Shown here: positions 5,730-16,888 of the stretch, in pieces
Position numbering within the stretch: the first letter of the stretch is position 1
Layout: each line of letters opens with the position of its first letter
NCBI RefSeq assembly: GCF_004519295.1
Contig: NZ_SOZH01000001.1
Location: forward strand, 62,001-126,000
DNA: 64,000 nucleotides
DNA from: Cellulosimicrobium funkei
Lineage (GTDB): Bacteria > Actinomycetota > Actinomycetes > Actinomycetales > Cellulomonadaceae
Direction: 5' to 3'
Position numbers and translations under genes: made by a program
The notes under the pieces: model-generated
The model's database searches: none
What the model saw: only the letters and a program-made list of their open reading frames with translations
What the model was told of the DNA's origin: nothing

Positions 5730-8569
5730 GCGAGGGTTCCCTTTCGGACGATCTTGCGGTCACCGAGATGCACGGCGAGCGTGAGCAGCTCATTGGTCGG
5801 GTCATCACGACGAACGACCCGATGGATCTGGACGACGAGGGCGCCGGGATCATCGGCGATGCCACCGATCACGCGGTCGCCGGGATAAGACGGTCCGCCG
5901 TTGGTCCGCACGTTGTCACGGCCTTGGAAGAGGTTGACGAACCCCGTCTCGACGTCCCACTTGCGCTTCCGCGCCTGCCCGTCGTCGTCCATGAGGATGA
6001 CAGGAACGGTCTGCGACTGGTTGTGGTGTCTCTCCAGCGCATCAGTCACGTCGCGGAGGCGCCACGACGGCCCGTAGTCGTCGGCGGACCAAGGCAAGAC
6101 GAGCCGTGCGACAACATCGGCCACCGTGAGTTGCACCGTGCGCAGAGACAGACGTCCGTAGTCAATGGCGGGCGCGTCCAGCAGACCGATAGCCTCCGTG
6201 AGCGATCTGTTCGTGGCGATCGCTTCTGAGGTGAGACGCGGTAGCCGCACCGAGGTCCATCCCATGCCCTGGTAGTCGAGCTGGCTCACAACCGCGTCGC
6301 GGGTCGGCTTCATGCCGTCGGGGAGCATGAGTCCGACGTCCCGCGCCCAAGAATGGACCGTGCCGCCTGCGTCGACGTGGTCCTGCAGTTGGGCTCGCAG
6401 GTCATATTCCGTGAAGACGATGTCGCGGAGCGAGCGGATGGTTCGCTTCGTCGCGAAGAACTGGCAGTAGGGCAGCTGGTCCCGGCGGTATCCGAACGCA
6501 CGAGCCCGCTGTTCGAGCGTGTCTACCTGGGCGCTCGGCGGTCGGTTCATGTAGGTGACCGTCAGTCCCTCGACGGTGAACCCGCGGTCGAGCTTGTTGC
6601 CGCCAATGAGGATGTGGACCGGAGTGACGTTCCACTCGACCTTGTTGAGAGCCGACGTCGAGTTGACGAGCCAGAGCGACGTCTCGTGCAGGACCCAGCG
6701 GACCTTCTCGAGGAATGACCCGTTGTCGAGGTCCGGGGCGCCGCGCTCCGTCAGCGTGACACGTTCCCTCTGCACGGCGTCAGGCAGGTCGGCGATTGAC
6801 GCCGCCTTGTCGGCGACGGAGCGCCACTTCCGGAGCTCACGTTCGATGAGGAACCTGTACCGCTCCTGGACGTCGTTTCGTTGAGTCGAGTGAACGAGCA
6901 TGCTCACCGGCGCAGCCTCGGGCTGACGTTCGACGAGCATGGCGGCACCGGCGATGAACGACCCGAGCGCAGACGTGAGGCTCAGCGGGAGTTCGAGGGG
7001 CAGCGTCTTGGGCGCCTGCTCGTCGAGGAGCGGCACGTCGCGGATCACCTGGTCAGCGAACTCGACGAAGAACTCTCGTCCGCCGGTATACCCGTTGCCC
7101 GGCTCGAGAAACTCGACGAAGTCCGGGCTCAGCAAGTCGTCCGCGTCAAGCATGAGGGGTGCGTATGGAGTGGCGGTGTACTGGACGTAGAGGTGCTTTG
7201 GCACGCGCGAGCGGAGGATCCGGATCGCCTCGTAAGTCTTGCTCTCCGCCGCCGAGCTCGTGTTCAGCGACGCCTGATCCGCCTCGTCGTCGATGATGAG
7301 CACCGGCACCTGCTCGATCCCGGGCACGTTGTCGAGAACAGCGGCGAGCGCGTTCAGCCGACCAGCGTGCTTCAGCACAGGTATCAGGACCGCGCGACCG
7401 TTATCGACCCTGTCGCCGATCCGCTTGGCGGTTGCAATCCCAGAGGGGTTCGTCTCAGTGACCCATCGGTAGTCCTTGCGGGACTGTGTGCCGAGCGCGG
7501 ACTCGAGTCGGTTCTTGTTCTGATCCAGGAGGAGGTTCGTCCCTCCGAGCACGGCGACGATGATCTGGTAGCCCTGGTCGGCGGCCGCCGCGATGAGCGC
7601 GGTGATGGACGTCGTCTTGCCCGACTGGACGTAACCGAGCGCGAGCCCTGTCTGTCCGCCGACGCCGGTGCGCTGGGGTCCACGTTCGAGGATGCTGATC
7701 ACGGACTTCCAGATGCGAGAACGACTCTCGTCATCCATCCGCGCCACGAGCTGCCCGTCGATGAGCAAGGCTTCCTTGCCGGTGAGCGCTTCGGAACTCA
7801 TGGCTTCCCTCTCGATCAAGATGGTGCGGCGAATCTCGTTCCACCTTCCGAGCCGTCCGCGGAGAACGCCGCTCGATGGTGCTCCTGGCGCGTGCTCGGT
7901 ACGCCAGGTGTCGTACCCGTGGAACGACGCCGTGGGCCCGCTGTGCTCGACGTAGGTCCGTGCGAAGTGCCAGAGATCATCGTCCGTCCACGACGACTGG
8001 TAGTCCCGCCGCCCGCGCCGCGAGCTTTCAACTCCGGCAAGCTCGCATGCGGCCGCCCAGCCATAGAGCTGCTCGATCCGGGCTGCGCTCGGACCATGGA
8101 TCTCGCCCTCGTCGATCAGCTCCTGGTATGCGTTGCGGGACAGCGGCCACTCGTATGTCGCGGCGGTGCTGAGAGCGGAGATGACGTCGTCCTCCGTCCA
8201 TCGGACCGAGCCCCGCTTTGTCACGCCGAGGTACGCGGAGAGTTCCTTCCCGCCAATCCGTCGCACGGTTCCCTCGTCGACGTCCGACATGATGGCGACC
8301 TCTGCCGTCGAGCGGGCAAGTCCGGTCGCGACGACGGAGAACACGCGGTCTCGAACCCGCTGATCGCGCTCCTCCCGCTCGGTGAAGCGCGCAGCCCGCA
8401 CCGCTGCGCGGTCGACTCCACCCATGTTGCTGACGATCTGCCGGACACGCTCGCGGGTGAGGCCGAACTCTTGCCCCACTTCGTCGAGCATGGCGCCTGC
8501 TTGGCGCATCTCGTAGATCTGCCGATCGCGGTCCTGGGTCGTCGTCCAGTTCCGGGTCGCTTTACCCAA
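5726..8569 (-). CDS. Z1-domain P-loop ATPase/helicase-like protein with N-terminal HTH
   Basis: 947 aa from a TTG start: a stop codon lies 6 bases upstream in frame, and AGGTGA precedes the TTG. Motifs: an N-terminal sigma-region-4-like HTH, LDEVGQEFGLTRERVRQIV (28-46), and more helical repeats to about 250; Walker A GYVQSGKTT (312-320); DEAD-like Walker B VLIIDDEAD (423-431); YTATP (464-468); and the Z1 signature IGGNKLDRGFTVEGLTVTYMNR (655-676) with DTLEQRARAFGYR (683-695). Z1 proteins are superfamily II-type ATPases known from restriction/anti-phage loci with MORC/Hsp90-like ATPases, nucleases and methyltransferases. This is the first gene of a four-gene unit. It is the likely motor; DNA translocation is inferred. 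Confidence 0.9.
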   Translation of the reverse strand: MGKATRNWTTTQDRDRQIYEMRQAGAMLDEVGQEFGLTRERVRQIVSNMGGVDRAAVRAARFTEREERDQRVRDRVFSVVATGLARSTAEVAIMSDVDEGTVRRIGGKELSAYLGVTKRGSVRWTEDDVISALSTAATYEWPLSRNAYQELIDEGEIHGPSAARIEQLYGWAAACELAGVESSRRGRRDYQSSWTDDDLWHFARTYVEHSGPTASFHGYDTWRTEHAPGAPSSGVLRGRLGRWNEIRRTILIEREAMSSEALTGKEALLIDGQLVARMDDESRSRIWKSVISILERGPQRTGVGGQTGLALGYVQSGKTTSITALIAAAADQGYQIIVAVLGGTNLLLDQNKNRLESALGTQSRKDYRWVTETNPSGIATAKRIGDRVDNGRAVLIPVLKHAGRLNALAAVLDNVPGIEQVPVLIIDDEADQASLNTSSAAESKTYEAIRILRSRVPKHLYVQYTATPYAPLMLDADDLLSPDFVEFLEPGNGYTGGREFFVEFADQVIRDVPLLDEQAPKTLPLELPLSLTSALGSFIAGAAMLVERQPEAAPVSMLVHSTQRNDVQERYRFLIERELRKWRSVADKAASIADLPDAVQRERVTLTERGAPDLDNGSFLEKVRWVLHETSLWLVNSTSALNKVEWNVTPVHILIGGNKLDRGFTVEGLTVTYMNRPPSAQVDTLEQRARAFGYRRDQLPYCQFFATKRTIRSLRDIVFTEYDLRAQLQDHVDAGGTVHSWARDVGLMLPDGMKPTRDAVVSQLDYQGMGWTSVRLPRLTSEAIATNRSLTEAIGLLDAPAIDYGRLSLRTVQLTVADVVARLVLPWSADDYGPSWRLRDVTDALERHHNQSQTVPVILMDDDGQARKRKWDVETGFVNLFQGRDNVRTNGGPSYPGDRVIGGIADDPGALVVQIHRVVRRDDPTNELLTLAVHLGDRKIVRKGTLA

Positions 8570-8879
8570 GCGTCACCTGCTTGCTCATGTCAACTGCCGA
8601 CCTCATCGCCGGACATCCAGAGGCTACCGATAAGCGCCGACAATGACCGAGATGACACCTGGGATCGGCCGGGTGAAAGCGAGTCACGGACCGAAGGGGC
8701 GAGTCGAAGGATGACGGGCGACAGGTGACTGGACGAGCGGCCGAGCCGTGACGGCGGCCTGGTGGTCAGACGGTTTTCCCAAGGACTGACGTTGGTGCAT
8801 GTATGCCAAGGTCAGCCCATGCGGAATCGGAAGGCACGCATACTACAGGGCACCGTTGACCCCGGGTTAGCGTGCCTGC
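8570..8879. other. intergenic gap between divergent genes
   Basis: A 310-bp gap between the TTG start of the Z1 gene (leftward) and the ATG at 8880 (rightward). No hairpin, repeat or clear promoter pair could be picked out. It must hold the promoter of the Z1 operon. Confidence 0.5.
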
Positions 8880-9398
8880 ATGACCGGCGGCGAGATCGCC
8901 AAGATCGGGCCGAGGGCGGGCGGACTGCATGCCTCGCCTGCCGCATTCGCACGCTACATCGTCGACCGCTGCGACGGACTTGTGCCCGCCCCCGGCGAAG
9001 CCGTCCTCTCGGGCCCGGCCGACGCCTACGCACTGTACGCGGCCGAGGGCACCGGAGCTGTTCTCCACCTCGCAGTCACCCCGGGCGCCGAGTCTCGGTG
9101 GCAGCACATCACGGTCGAAAAACTCGCATCACTCCTCGACTGGCGTCGCCTCGACGACTTTGAGAACCGTGGGGTACAGCGGGCCGACTCGGTCCTCGCG
9201 CTCGATAAGACGGTCAACGTCGCGAAGGAACTGAGCATCCTCGCGGCGCGCGATCCGGAGTTCGCGGCCGTGCTCGAGCGGGCGATGATCCACGCCTGCC
9301 AGGTGTTGGTCGAATCGATCACCGCTGACGCCGTCACGCGGGTCGGGTCCGCGGGTGCACAGGACGTGATCCCCGTCGAAATTCTCGAAGCGCCGCAA
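8880..9398 (+). pseudogene. N-terminal part of an unrecognised protein, fused to integrase debris
   Basis: The frame opens at ATG 8880 and encodes about 173 residues of ordinary composition (AFARYIVDRCDGLV, VEKLASLLDWRRLDDFENRG, DPEFAAVLERAMIHACQVL). It then runs without a stop into recognisable integrase sequence (HIEVWKSVRVGGDA). No family recognised for the first part. The open frame continues to 10112, antisense through tRNA-Ala, which shows the natural 3' end has been lost. It could be a functional small gene with a foreign tail or a dead fragment. Confidence 0.5.
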
Positions 9399-9855
9399 CA
9401 CATCGAGGTCTGGAAATCGGTTCGCGTCGGCGGGGACGCCCAAGACCCCGAAGTCGCGGAGCGACCTTGCGCTCCCCGAGCTCGTCCTCGGCGTCCTGAG
9501 GAGTCATCAGCAGGAACAGACCACCGCTGCCGACGAGCACTGGAAGGACCACCGCCTGGTCTTCCCGTCGGAGATCGGTACTCCACAGGACCGCCACAGC
9601 GTGCTGCGCATGTTCCGCTCGGCCCTCGCGCTCGTCCCCAGGCTCGACCCGCAGGAGGGGACGCCCCGAGACCTCCGGCACTCGTTCGTCTCGATCCTGT
9701 CGCAGCGCGGCGTCCCCATCGGAAAGATCTCATGCCTCATGGGTCACTTCGGCATCCGCTTTCACCGAGATCGTCTACCGCCACGAGCTCAGACCTGTCA
9801 TCCAGTCAGCAGCGAAACGTCATGGACGACGTCTTCCGGAACGTCCCGACAGCCG
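9399..9855 (+). pseudogene. tyrosine recombinase (phage-type integrase), C-terminal remnant
   Basis: The catalytic half of a site-specific tyrosine integrase can be read, but only by switching frame three times. Frame 1 gives HIEVWKSVRVGGDA; after a +1 shift near 9440 it reads KTPKSRSDLALPELV, VFPSEIGTP, and TPRDLRHSFVSILSQRGVPI with LMGH (box II Arg/His); after a +1 near 9757 it reads FTEIVYRHELRPVIQSAA with the catalytic Tyr; and after a +1 near 9823 MDDVFRNVP ends it. The N-terminal DNA-binding domain is missing. The remnant ends about 130 bp from the 3' end of tRNA-Ala, a common integration target, so this is probably the relic of the element that brought in the island. Confidence 0.85.
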
Positions 9856-9940
9856 CCGACGAACGACCGACCCCCAAAGATGCCCAGTCAGCCACAGGAT
9901 CCTGGAACGATAGACAGACTCCGCTCCTTGAAGGCAAAGA

Positions 9941-9977
9941 AGATGACCTGGTCCGAACGCATCGGACCAGGTCATCT
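9941..9977 (-). terminator. terminator of tRNA-Ala
   Basis: A perfect 15-bp stem (9941-9955 with 9963-9977) with a 7-base loop, 5 bases beyond the tRNA 3' end. On the minus strand it is followed by TTCTTTGCCTT. Confidence 0.85.
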
Positions 9978-9981
9978 GATG

Positions 9982-10054
9982 TGGAGCCAGGGGGACTCGA
10001 ACCCCCAACCCCCTGCTTGCAAAGCAGGTGCGCTACCAATTGCGCCATGGCCCC
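9982..10054 (-). tRNA. tRNA-Ala (anticodon TGC)
   Basis: 73 bases folding into a standard cloverleaf. The acceptor GGGGCCA pairs with TGGCTCC, including one G-U pair. The anticodon loop is TTTGCAA and the T-loop TTCGAGT. The discriminator is A and CCA is not encoded. Together with tRNA-Ile it lies downstream of gyrA, a conserved actinobacterial arrangement. Confidence 0.97.
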
Positions 10055-10092
10055 GGGTGACGCGGCCGGGGCCGGTCAGCGGCGAGAGGTGC

Positions 10093-10212
10093 TCACTCGA
10101 AGGTGTCGGTGACCTCTGCCCAGAGGTCGCGCTCGGCGTTGTCCTCCGTGTACTTGCGCCACACGAGGTACCCGGCGCCGGCGGCGAGGAGCACGAGCAG
10201 AAGCTTCTTCAT
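10093..10212 (-). CDS. DLW-39 family microprotein
   Basis: 39 aa. ATG at 10212 with GAGGGGGAA 5-6 bases upstream; TGA at 10093-10095. The sequence starts MKKLLLVLLAAGAGYLVW, a single short membrane helix, and continues RKYTEDNAERDLWAEVTD, containing the DLW tripeptide that names this actinobacterial family of about 39 residues. It sits between tRNA-Ile and tRNA-Ala, its usual site. The function is unknown; topology suggests a membrane-anchored peptide with a charged tail. It is too short for most gene finders. Confidence 0.9.
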   Translation of the reverse strand: MKKLLLVLLAAGAGYLVWRKYTEDNAERDLWAEVTDTFE

Positions 10213-10239
10213 GATGTTCCCCCTCGAGTGGGTTGGCAG

Positions 10240-10313
10240 TGGGCCTAAGAGGACTTGAACCTCTGACCTCTTCCTTATCAGGGAAGCGCTCTAACCGTCT
10301 GAGCTATAGGCCC
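10240..10313 (-). tRNA. tRNA-Ile (anticodon GAT)
   Basis: 74 bases. The acceptor GGGCCTA pairs with TAGGCCC. The anticodon loop is CTGATAA and the T-loop TTCAAGT, with discriminator A. It lies downstream of gyrA-DUF3566. Confidence 0.97.
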
Positions 10314-10379
10314 GCACGCGCCTCGCCGGACAGCCCCAGGAGGGCTGCTCCGCTCGCAGGCAGCGATTGAGGTTACCCC

Positions 10380-10421
10380 ACCGGGAGCCGCAGACCCAAA
10401 CCGAGGGCCCGTGCTCCCGGT
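10380..10421 (-). terminator. hairpin after the DUF3566 gene
   Basis: 9-bp arms ACCGGGAGC and GCTCCCGGT with a 24-base loop, 19 bases beyond the DUF3566 stop. The loop is long for an intrinsic terminator, so this is only a possible one. Confidence 0.4.
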
Positions 10422-10439
10422 CGAGGAGCCGGTGCGCGG

Positions 10440-11440
10440 TCAGTCGTCGGTGAGCGTGAGGTGCACGCCACCCACGAGCGCCGCGACGATGTTGTACAGG
10501 AACGCCATGATCGTCGAGAGCGCCGTGATGATGACGACGTTCACCACGCCGAGCAGCGTGGCGATCGAGATCACGCGACCGAACGCGACGTACTGGCGGA
10601 TGTCGACGTCCGTCTCCGTGCCGACGATCTGCGTGAACAGCTCCTCGATCTTGAAGAAGACCTGCATGCCGTCGAGCACGTACCAGACGACGGCGGTCGC
10701 GACGACGGTCATGATCCCGATGGCGACCGCGAGGAGGAAGCCGAGCTTCATCGCGGACCACGGGTCGATGCGCGAGACCGCGAGCCGGACACGGCGCGGG
10801 CCGCCGTCGGGCCGGACGGCGGGCGTCGCGCCCGTCGCGGTCCCCACGGCCGGCGTGGCGCCGGTGAGCGGGCTCGCGGTGCCCGTCACCCCGGCGGCGG
10901 AGTAGTGCATGGAGGCCCCGGCGGGAGCGCCGGCGGCCGCCGCGCTCGTGGGGGCCGAGGTGGTCGTGGGCACGCGCCTCACCGTCTCGTCGTCGATCTC
11001 GTCGTGCCCGCGCTCGGGCTCCGTCTCTGCGGGTGCGGCGGGGACCGCCGCCGACACCTTCTTCGCGGCCGTCTTCGCCGCCGCGATCGCCGCGGCGGCC
11101 GCCTTCACGGCCCCGGCACGCGCGACCGCGACACGGCTCTCGCCCGACGCGCGCTCCATGCCGTCGTCGTCCACCGTGCCCGGCGCGGGCGCGGCCTGGG
11201 CGGACGGGCCCGGGGGCGGCGGAGGCGGAGGCGGGACGGCGGCCGTCGCCCCGTCACGCGGGGTCGCCGCCGCCGAGGCGCCCTTCGACGAGCCCTTCTT
11301 CGACGAGCCGTTCGACGACGTCCCGTCCGCCTCGCCGTGCCGGCTCGGGGACGCGGCCCCGGGGCGTGCCGACGCGTCCGTGTCCGGCCGCGGCACGGTC
11401 AGCCGCGGCGTGATGGTCGGCGGTGCGTTGTTCTCGCTGC

Positions 11441-11444
<4 letters not shown>
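10440..11444 (-). CDS. DUF3566 membrane protein
   Basis: 334 aa. The ATG at 11444 overlaps the gyrA stop by 4 bases (ATGA), so it is coupled to gyrA; longer readings of this frame upstream are gyrA antiphase. The first about 215 residues are low-complexity: Ser/Lys-rich, eight consecutive prolines, Ala-rich. The C-terminal 110 residues are the DUF3566 domain, starting [41 protein letters not shown] (helix 1). A soluble loop, [24 protein letters not shown], follows, then a second long helix ([33 protein letters not shown]). This family is nearly always next to gyrA in Actinobacteria; its function is unknown. Confidence 0.93.
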
Positions 11445-14140
<2,696 letters not shown>

Positions 14141-14263
14141 GGTCTACCTCGTTCGTTCGTCTCTTCGTGCGTCGTCGTCCTGGAAGACCTCCGGACCCGC
14201 CCGGGAGGGCGGGCCGCGCCGGGGCGTCCGGTCCTGCCGCCCCCCGGCTCCGCGAGGAGCGGC

Positions 14264-16351
14264 TCAGATGTCAAGGAACCGCACGTCCTTCGCGTTGCGC
14301 TGGATGAAGCTCCGGCGGGACTCCACGTCCTCGCCCATGAGGACGGAGAAGATCTCGTCGGCCGCCGCGGCGTCGTCGAGGGTCACCTGGTTGAGGGTGC
14401 GGTGCTCGGGGTCCATGGTCGTGTCCCACAGCTCCGAGTAGTCCATCTCGCCCAGACCCTTGTAGCGCTGGATCCCGTTCTCCTTGGGGATCCGCTTGCC
14501 GGCGGCCTGCCCGGCGGCGAGGAACGCGTCGCGCTCCTTGTCGGAGTACACGTAGTCGTGCGGGGCGTTCGACCACTTGAGCCGGTAGAGCGGCGGCTGC
14601 GCGAGGTAGACGTGCCCGTTCTCGATGAGCGGGCGCATGTACCGGAACAGCAGCGTGAGCAGGAGCGTCGCGATGTGCTGGCCGTCGACGTCGGCGTCGG
14701 CCATGAGGACGATCTTGTGGTACCGGAGCTTGGCGAGGTCGAAGTCCTCGCCGATGCCGGTGCCGAACGCCGTGATGATCGACTGGACCTCCTGGTTGGA
14801 CAGGGCCCGGTCGAGGCGCGCGCGCTCGACGTTGAGGATCTTCCCGCGGATCGGCAGGATCGCCTGCGTCCGGGGGTTGCGCCCGCGGACGGCCGAGCCG
14901 CCCGCGGAGTCACCCTCGACGATGAAGATCTCGCACTCCTCCGCGCGGTTCGACTGGCAGTCGCGCAGCTTGCCCGGCATGCCGCCGGACTCGAGCAGGC
15001 CCTTGCGGCGGGTGGCCTCGCGCGCCTTGCGGGCGGCGAGGCGCGCCTGCGACGCCTGGATCGCCTTGCGCAGGACGTCACGGGCCTCGTTCGGGTGCGA
15101 GTCGAACCAGTCGTTGAGCCGCTCGTTGACGACGCGCTGGACGAACGTCTTCGCCTCGGTGTTGCCGAGCTTCGTCTTCGTCTGGCCCTCGAACTGCGGC
15201 TCGCCCAGCTTGACGGAGATGACCGCCGTCAGGCCCTCGCGGATGTCGTCGCCCGTGAGGTTCTCGTCCTTGTCCTTGAGGATGCCCTTGTCGCGCGCGT
15301 AGCGGTTGACCAGCGAGGTCATCGCCGCACGGAAGCCCTCTTCGTGCGTGCCGCCCTCGGTCGTGGAGATCGTGTTGGCGAACGTGTGGACGGACTCCGA
15401 GTAGGCGCTGGTCCACTGCATCGCGATCTCGACGGAGATGCGCCGCTCGGTGTCCTCCGACTCGATGTCGATGACGTCGGGGTGGACGAGCTCGACCTTC
15501 TTCGCGCCGTTGAGGTGCTTCACGTAGTCGATGAGGCCGCCGTCGTACTTGTAGCTCACCGTGCGCGCCGCGGTCGACGCGCCCGACGACGTCGCGTCGC
15601 CGCTCGCGGGCGTGCCGTCCTCGGCCTCGCCGGTGACCTCGTCCCCGGTGTCGAGGTGCGCAGGGCGCTCGTCGGTGAGCGTGATCCGCAGCCCCTTGTT
15701 GAGGAACGCGTACTGCTGGAACCGCGCACGCAGCGTCTCGAAGTCGTACTCGGTGGTCTCGAAGATCGTCGGGTCGGCCCAGAACGTCTGCGTCGTGCCC
15801 GTCGCCTGCGTCGCCTCGCCGCGGTGCAGCTCGCCCACGGGCTTGCCGCCGTCGGCGAACTCCTGGCGCCAGGCGTAGCCGTCACGCTGGACCTCGGTGA
15901 CCACACGGGACGAGAGCGCGTTGACGACCGAGATGCCGACGCCGTGCAGACCCCCCGAGACGGCGTACCCGCCACCGCCGAACTTGCCGCCCGCGTGGAG
16001 GATCGTCATGACGACCTCGACCGTGGGCCGGCCCTCGGTGGGGTGGATCGCGACGGGGATGCCGCGCCCGTTGTCGACGACGCGCACGCCCCCGTCGGCG
16101 AGGAGCGTCACGTCGATCGTGTCCGCGTGCCCGGCGAGGGCCTCGTCCACAGAGTTATCCACAACCTCGTACACAAGGTGGTGGAGGCCTCGCTCACCCG
16201 TCGAGCCGATGTACATGCCCGGACGCTTGCGGACCGCCTCGAGGCCCTCCAGGACGGTGATGTTGCTCGCGTCGTAGCCGCCGCCCGCCGAGGGTGTCGC
16301 CTCCGCGGACGCCGTCGGGTCGGGGATGGCGGTGTCGGTGTGCTCTGCCAC
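14264..16351 (-). CDS. gyrB: DNA gyrase subunit B
   Basis: 695 aa from a GTG start with GAGGAG about 12 bases upstream. The ATPase subunit of gyrase. GHKL motifs: VVDNSVDEA (63-71), DNGRGIP (93-99) and GGLHGVG (133-139). Transducer and Toprim region: EGDSAGGSA (479-487), [10 protein letters not shown] (500-509) and metal-binding DADVDG (552-557). A low-complexity insert at about 234-264 ([20 protein letters not shown]) interrupts the ATPase/transducer region. The C-terminal domain is normal. gyrB is separated from DUF721-recF by an oppositely oriented surface-protein gene. Confidence 0.98.
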   Translation of the reverse strand: MAEHTDTAIPDPTASAEATPSAGGGYDASNITVLEGLEAVRKRPGMYIGSTGERGLHHLVYEVVDNSVDEALAGHADTIDVTLLADGGVRVVDNGRGIPVAIHPTEGRPTVEVVMTILHAGGKFGGGGYAVSGGLHGVGISVVNALSSRVVTEVQRDGYAWRQEFADGGKPVGELHRGEATQATGTTQTFWADPTIFETTEYDFETLRARFQQYAFLNKGLRITLTDERPAHLDTGDEVTGEAEDGTPASGDATSSGASTAARTVSYKYDGGLIDYVKHLNGAKKVELVHPDVIDIESEDTERRISVEIAMQWTSAYSESVHTFANTISTTEGGTHEEGFRAAMTSLVNRYARDKGILKDKDENLTGDDIREGLTAVISVKLGEPQFEGQTKTKLGNTEAKTFVQRVVNERLNDWFDSHPNEARDVLRKAIQASQARLAARKAREATRRKGLLESGGMPGKLRDCQSNRAEECEIFIVEGDSAGGSAVRGRNPRTQAILPIRGKILNVERARLDRALSNQEVQSIITAFGTGIGEDFDLAKLRYHKIVLMADADVDGQHIATLLLTLLFRYMRPLIENGHVYLAQPPLYRLKWSNAPHDYVYSDKERDAFLAAGQAAGKRIPKENGIQRYKGLGEMDYSELWDTTMDPEHRTLNQVTLDDAAAADEIFSVLMGEDVESRRSFIQRNAKDVRFLDI

Positions 16352-16659
16352 GGGCAGGACTGCTCCTCGTCGTCGTGCGCGCGGCCGCCGTGTCCGTGCC
16401 GGACCGGCCGCCGCTGCTCAAAGGTTCCGGGCCCGCACCGCCGCCTGCGCCGGCTCCGTGAGGGAGCGTCCGACCTGCCGCGGGCGGCTGGTGGAGGCGC
16501 CGCGGACGGGCTGCGCGAGCGGGTGGTGACAAGACCCGGAATGACCTCCCCAGTCTACCCGCCACGAGCCGAATTCCGCGGATCTCGGCCGTCCTGAGGA
16601 CATCTCGCAGGACATCCGCGACGCGATCCGCGCCGTCTCGGCGGAAGTTCTCCACACGG

Positions 16660-16668
16660 TTGTCCACA
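16660..16668 (+). promoter_or_regulatory. DnaA box upstream of gyrB
   Basis: TTGTCCACA, the actinobacterial DnaA consensus, lies about 310 bp upstream of gyrB in the non-coding gap. Confidence 0.6.
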
Positions 16669-16796
16669 GGCTCTGTTCACGACGCGCAGGTGGCCGTCGA
16701 CGGCCGTCGAAAAAGTGCCCGCAGCAACCGTCGCGCGCCCCTTGGTGGGAGCGCTACCGCAACCGACAAGTCGGGAATCGGCGTTTCACGCGGAAA

Positions 16797-16811
16797 GTGG
16801 TCTAATACCAC
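16797..16811. promoter_or_regulatory. GntR/DasR-like palindrome before the surface-protein gene
   Basis: GTGGT-CTAAT-ACCAC, 78 bp upstream of the GTG start at 16889. Its core TGGTCTAATACCA resembles DasR-type sites (TGGTCTAGACCA) with one extra central base. It could instead be part of a promoter (TCTAAT). Confidence 0.35.
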
Positions 16812-16888
16812 ACACCATCCTGATTCGCGCGTCGTCCGCGCAGCAGCGATCGCACGCGGGCGGCTCGACCCCGAAGGGACCCCACTCA

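Larger units (their letters stand above)
16352..16888. other. gyrB upstream region
   Basis: A 537-bp divergent intergenic region between gyrB (leftward) and the surface-protein gene (rightward). It contains one consensus DnaA box and a TGGTCTAATACCA palindrome, both listed separately. No other gene or RNA was recognised. Confidence 0.6.

Noticed and set aside
9806-10048. 80-codon minus-strand ORF starting in tRNA-Ala
   Set aside because: It starts inside the tRNA and runs through the tRNA terminator and integrase debris; such frames at tRNA genes are spurious.
16155-16163. TTATCCACA inside gyrB
   Set aside because: It is read from the gyrB strand as codons for the conserved VDNSVDEA motif, so it is likely there by coding constraint and not as a DnaA site.
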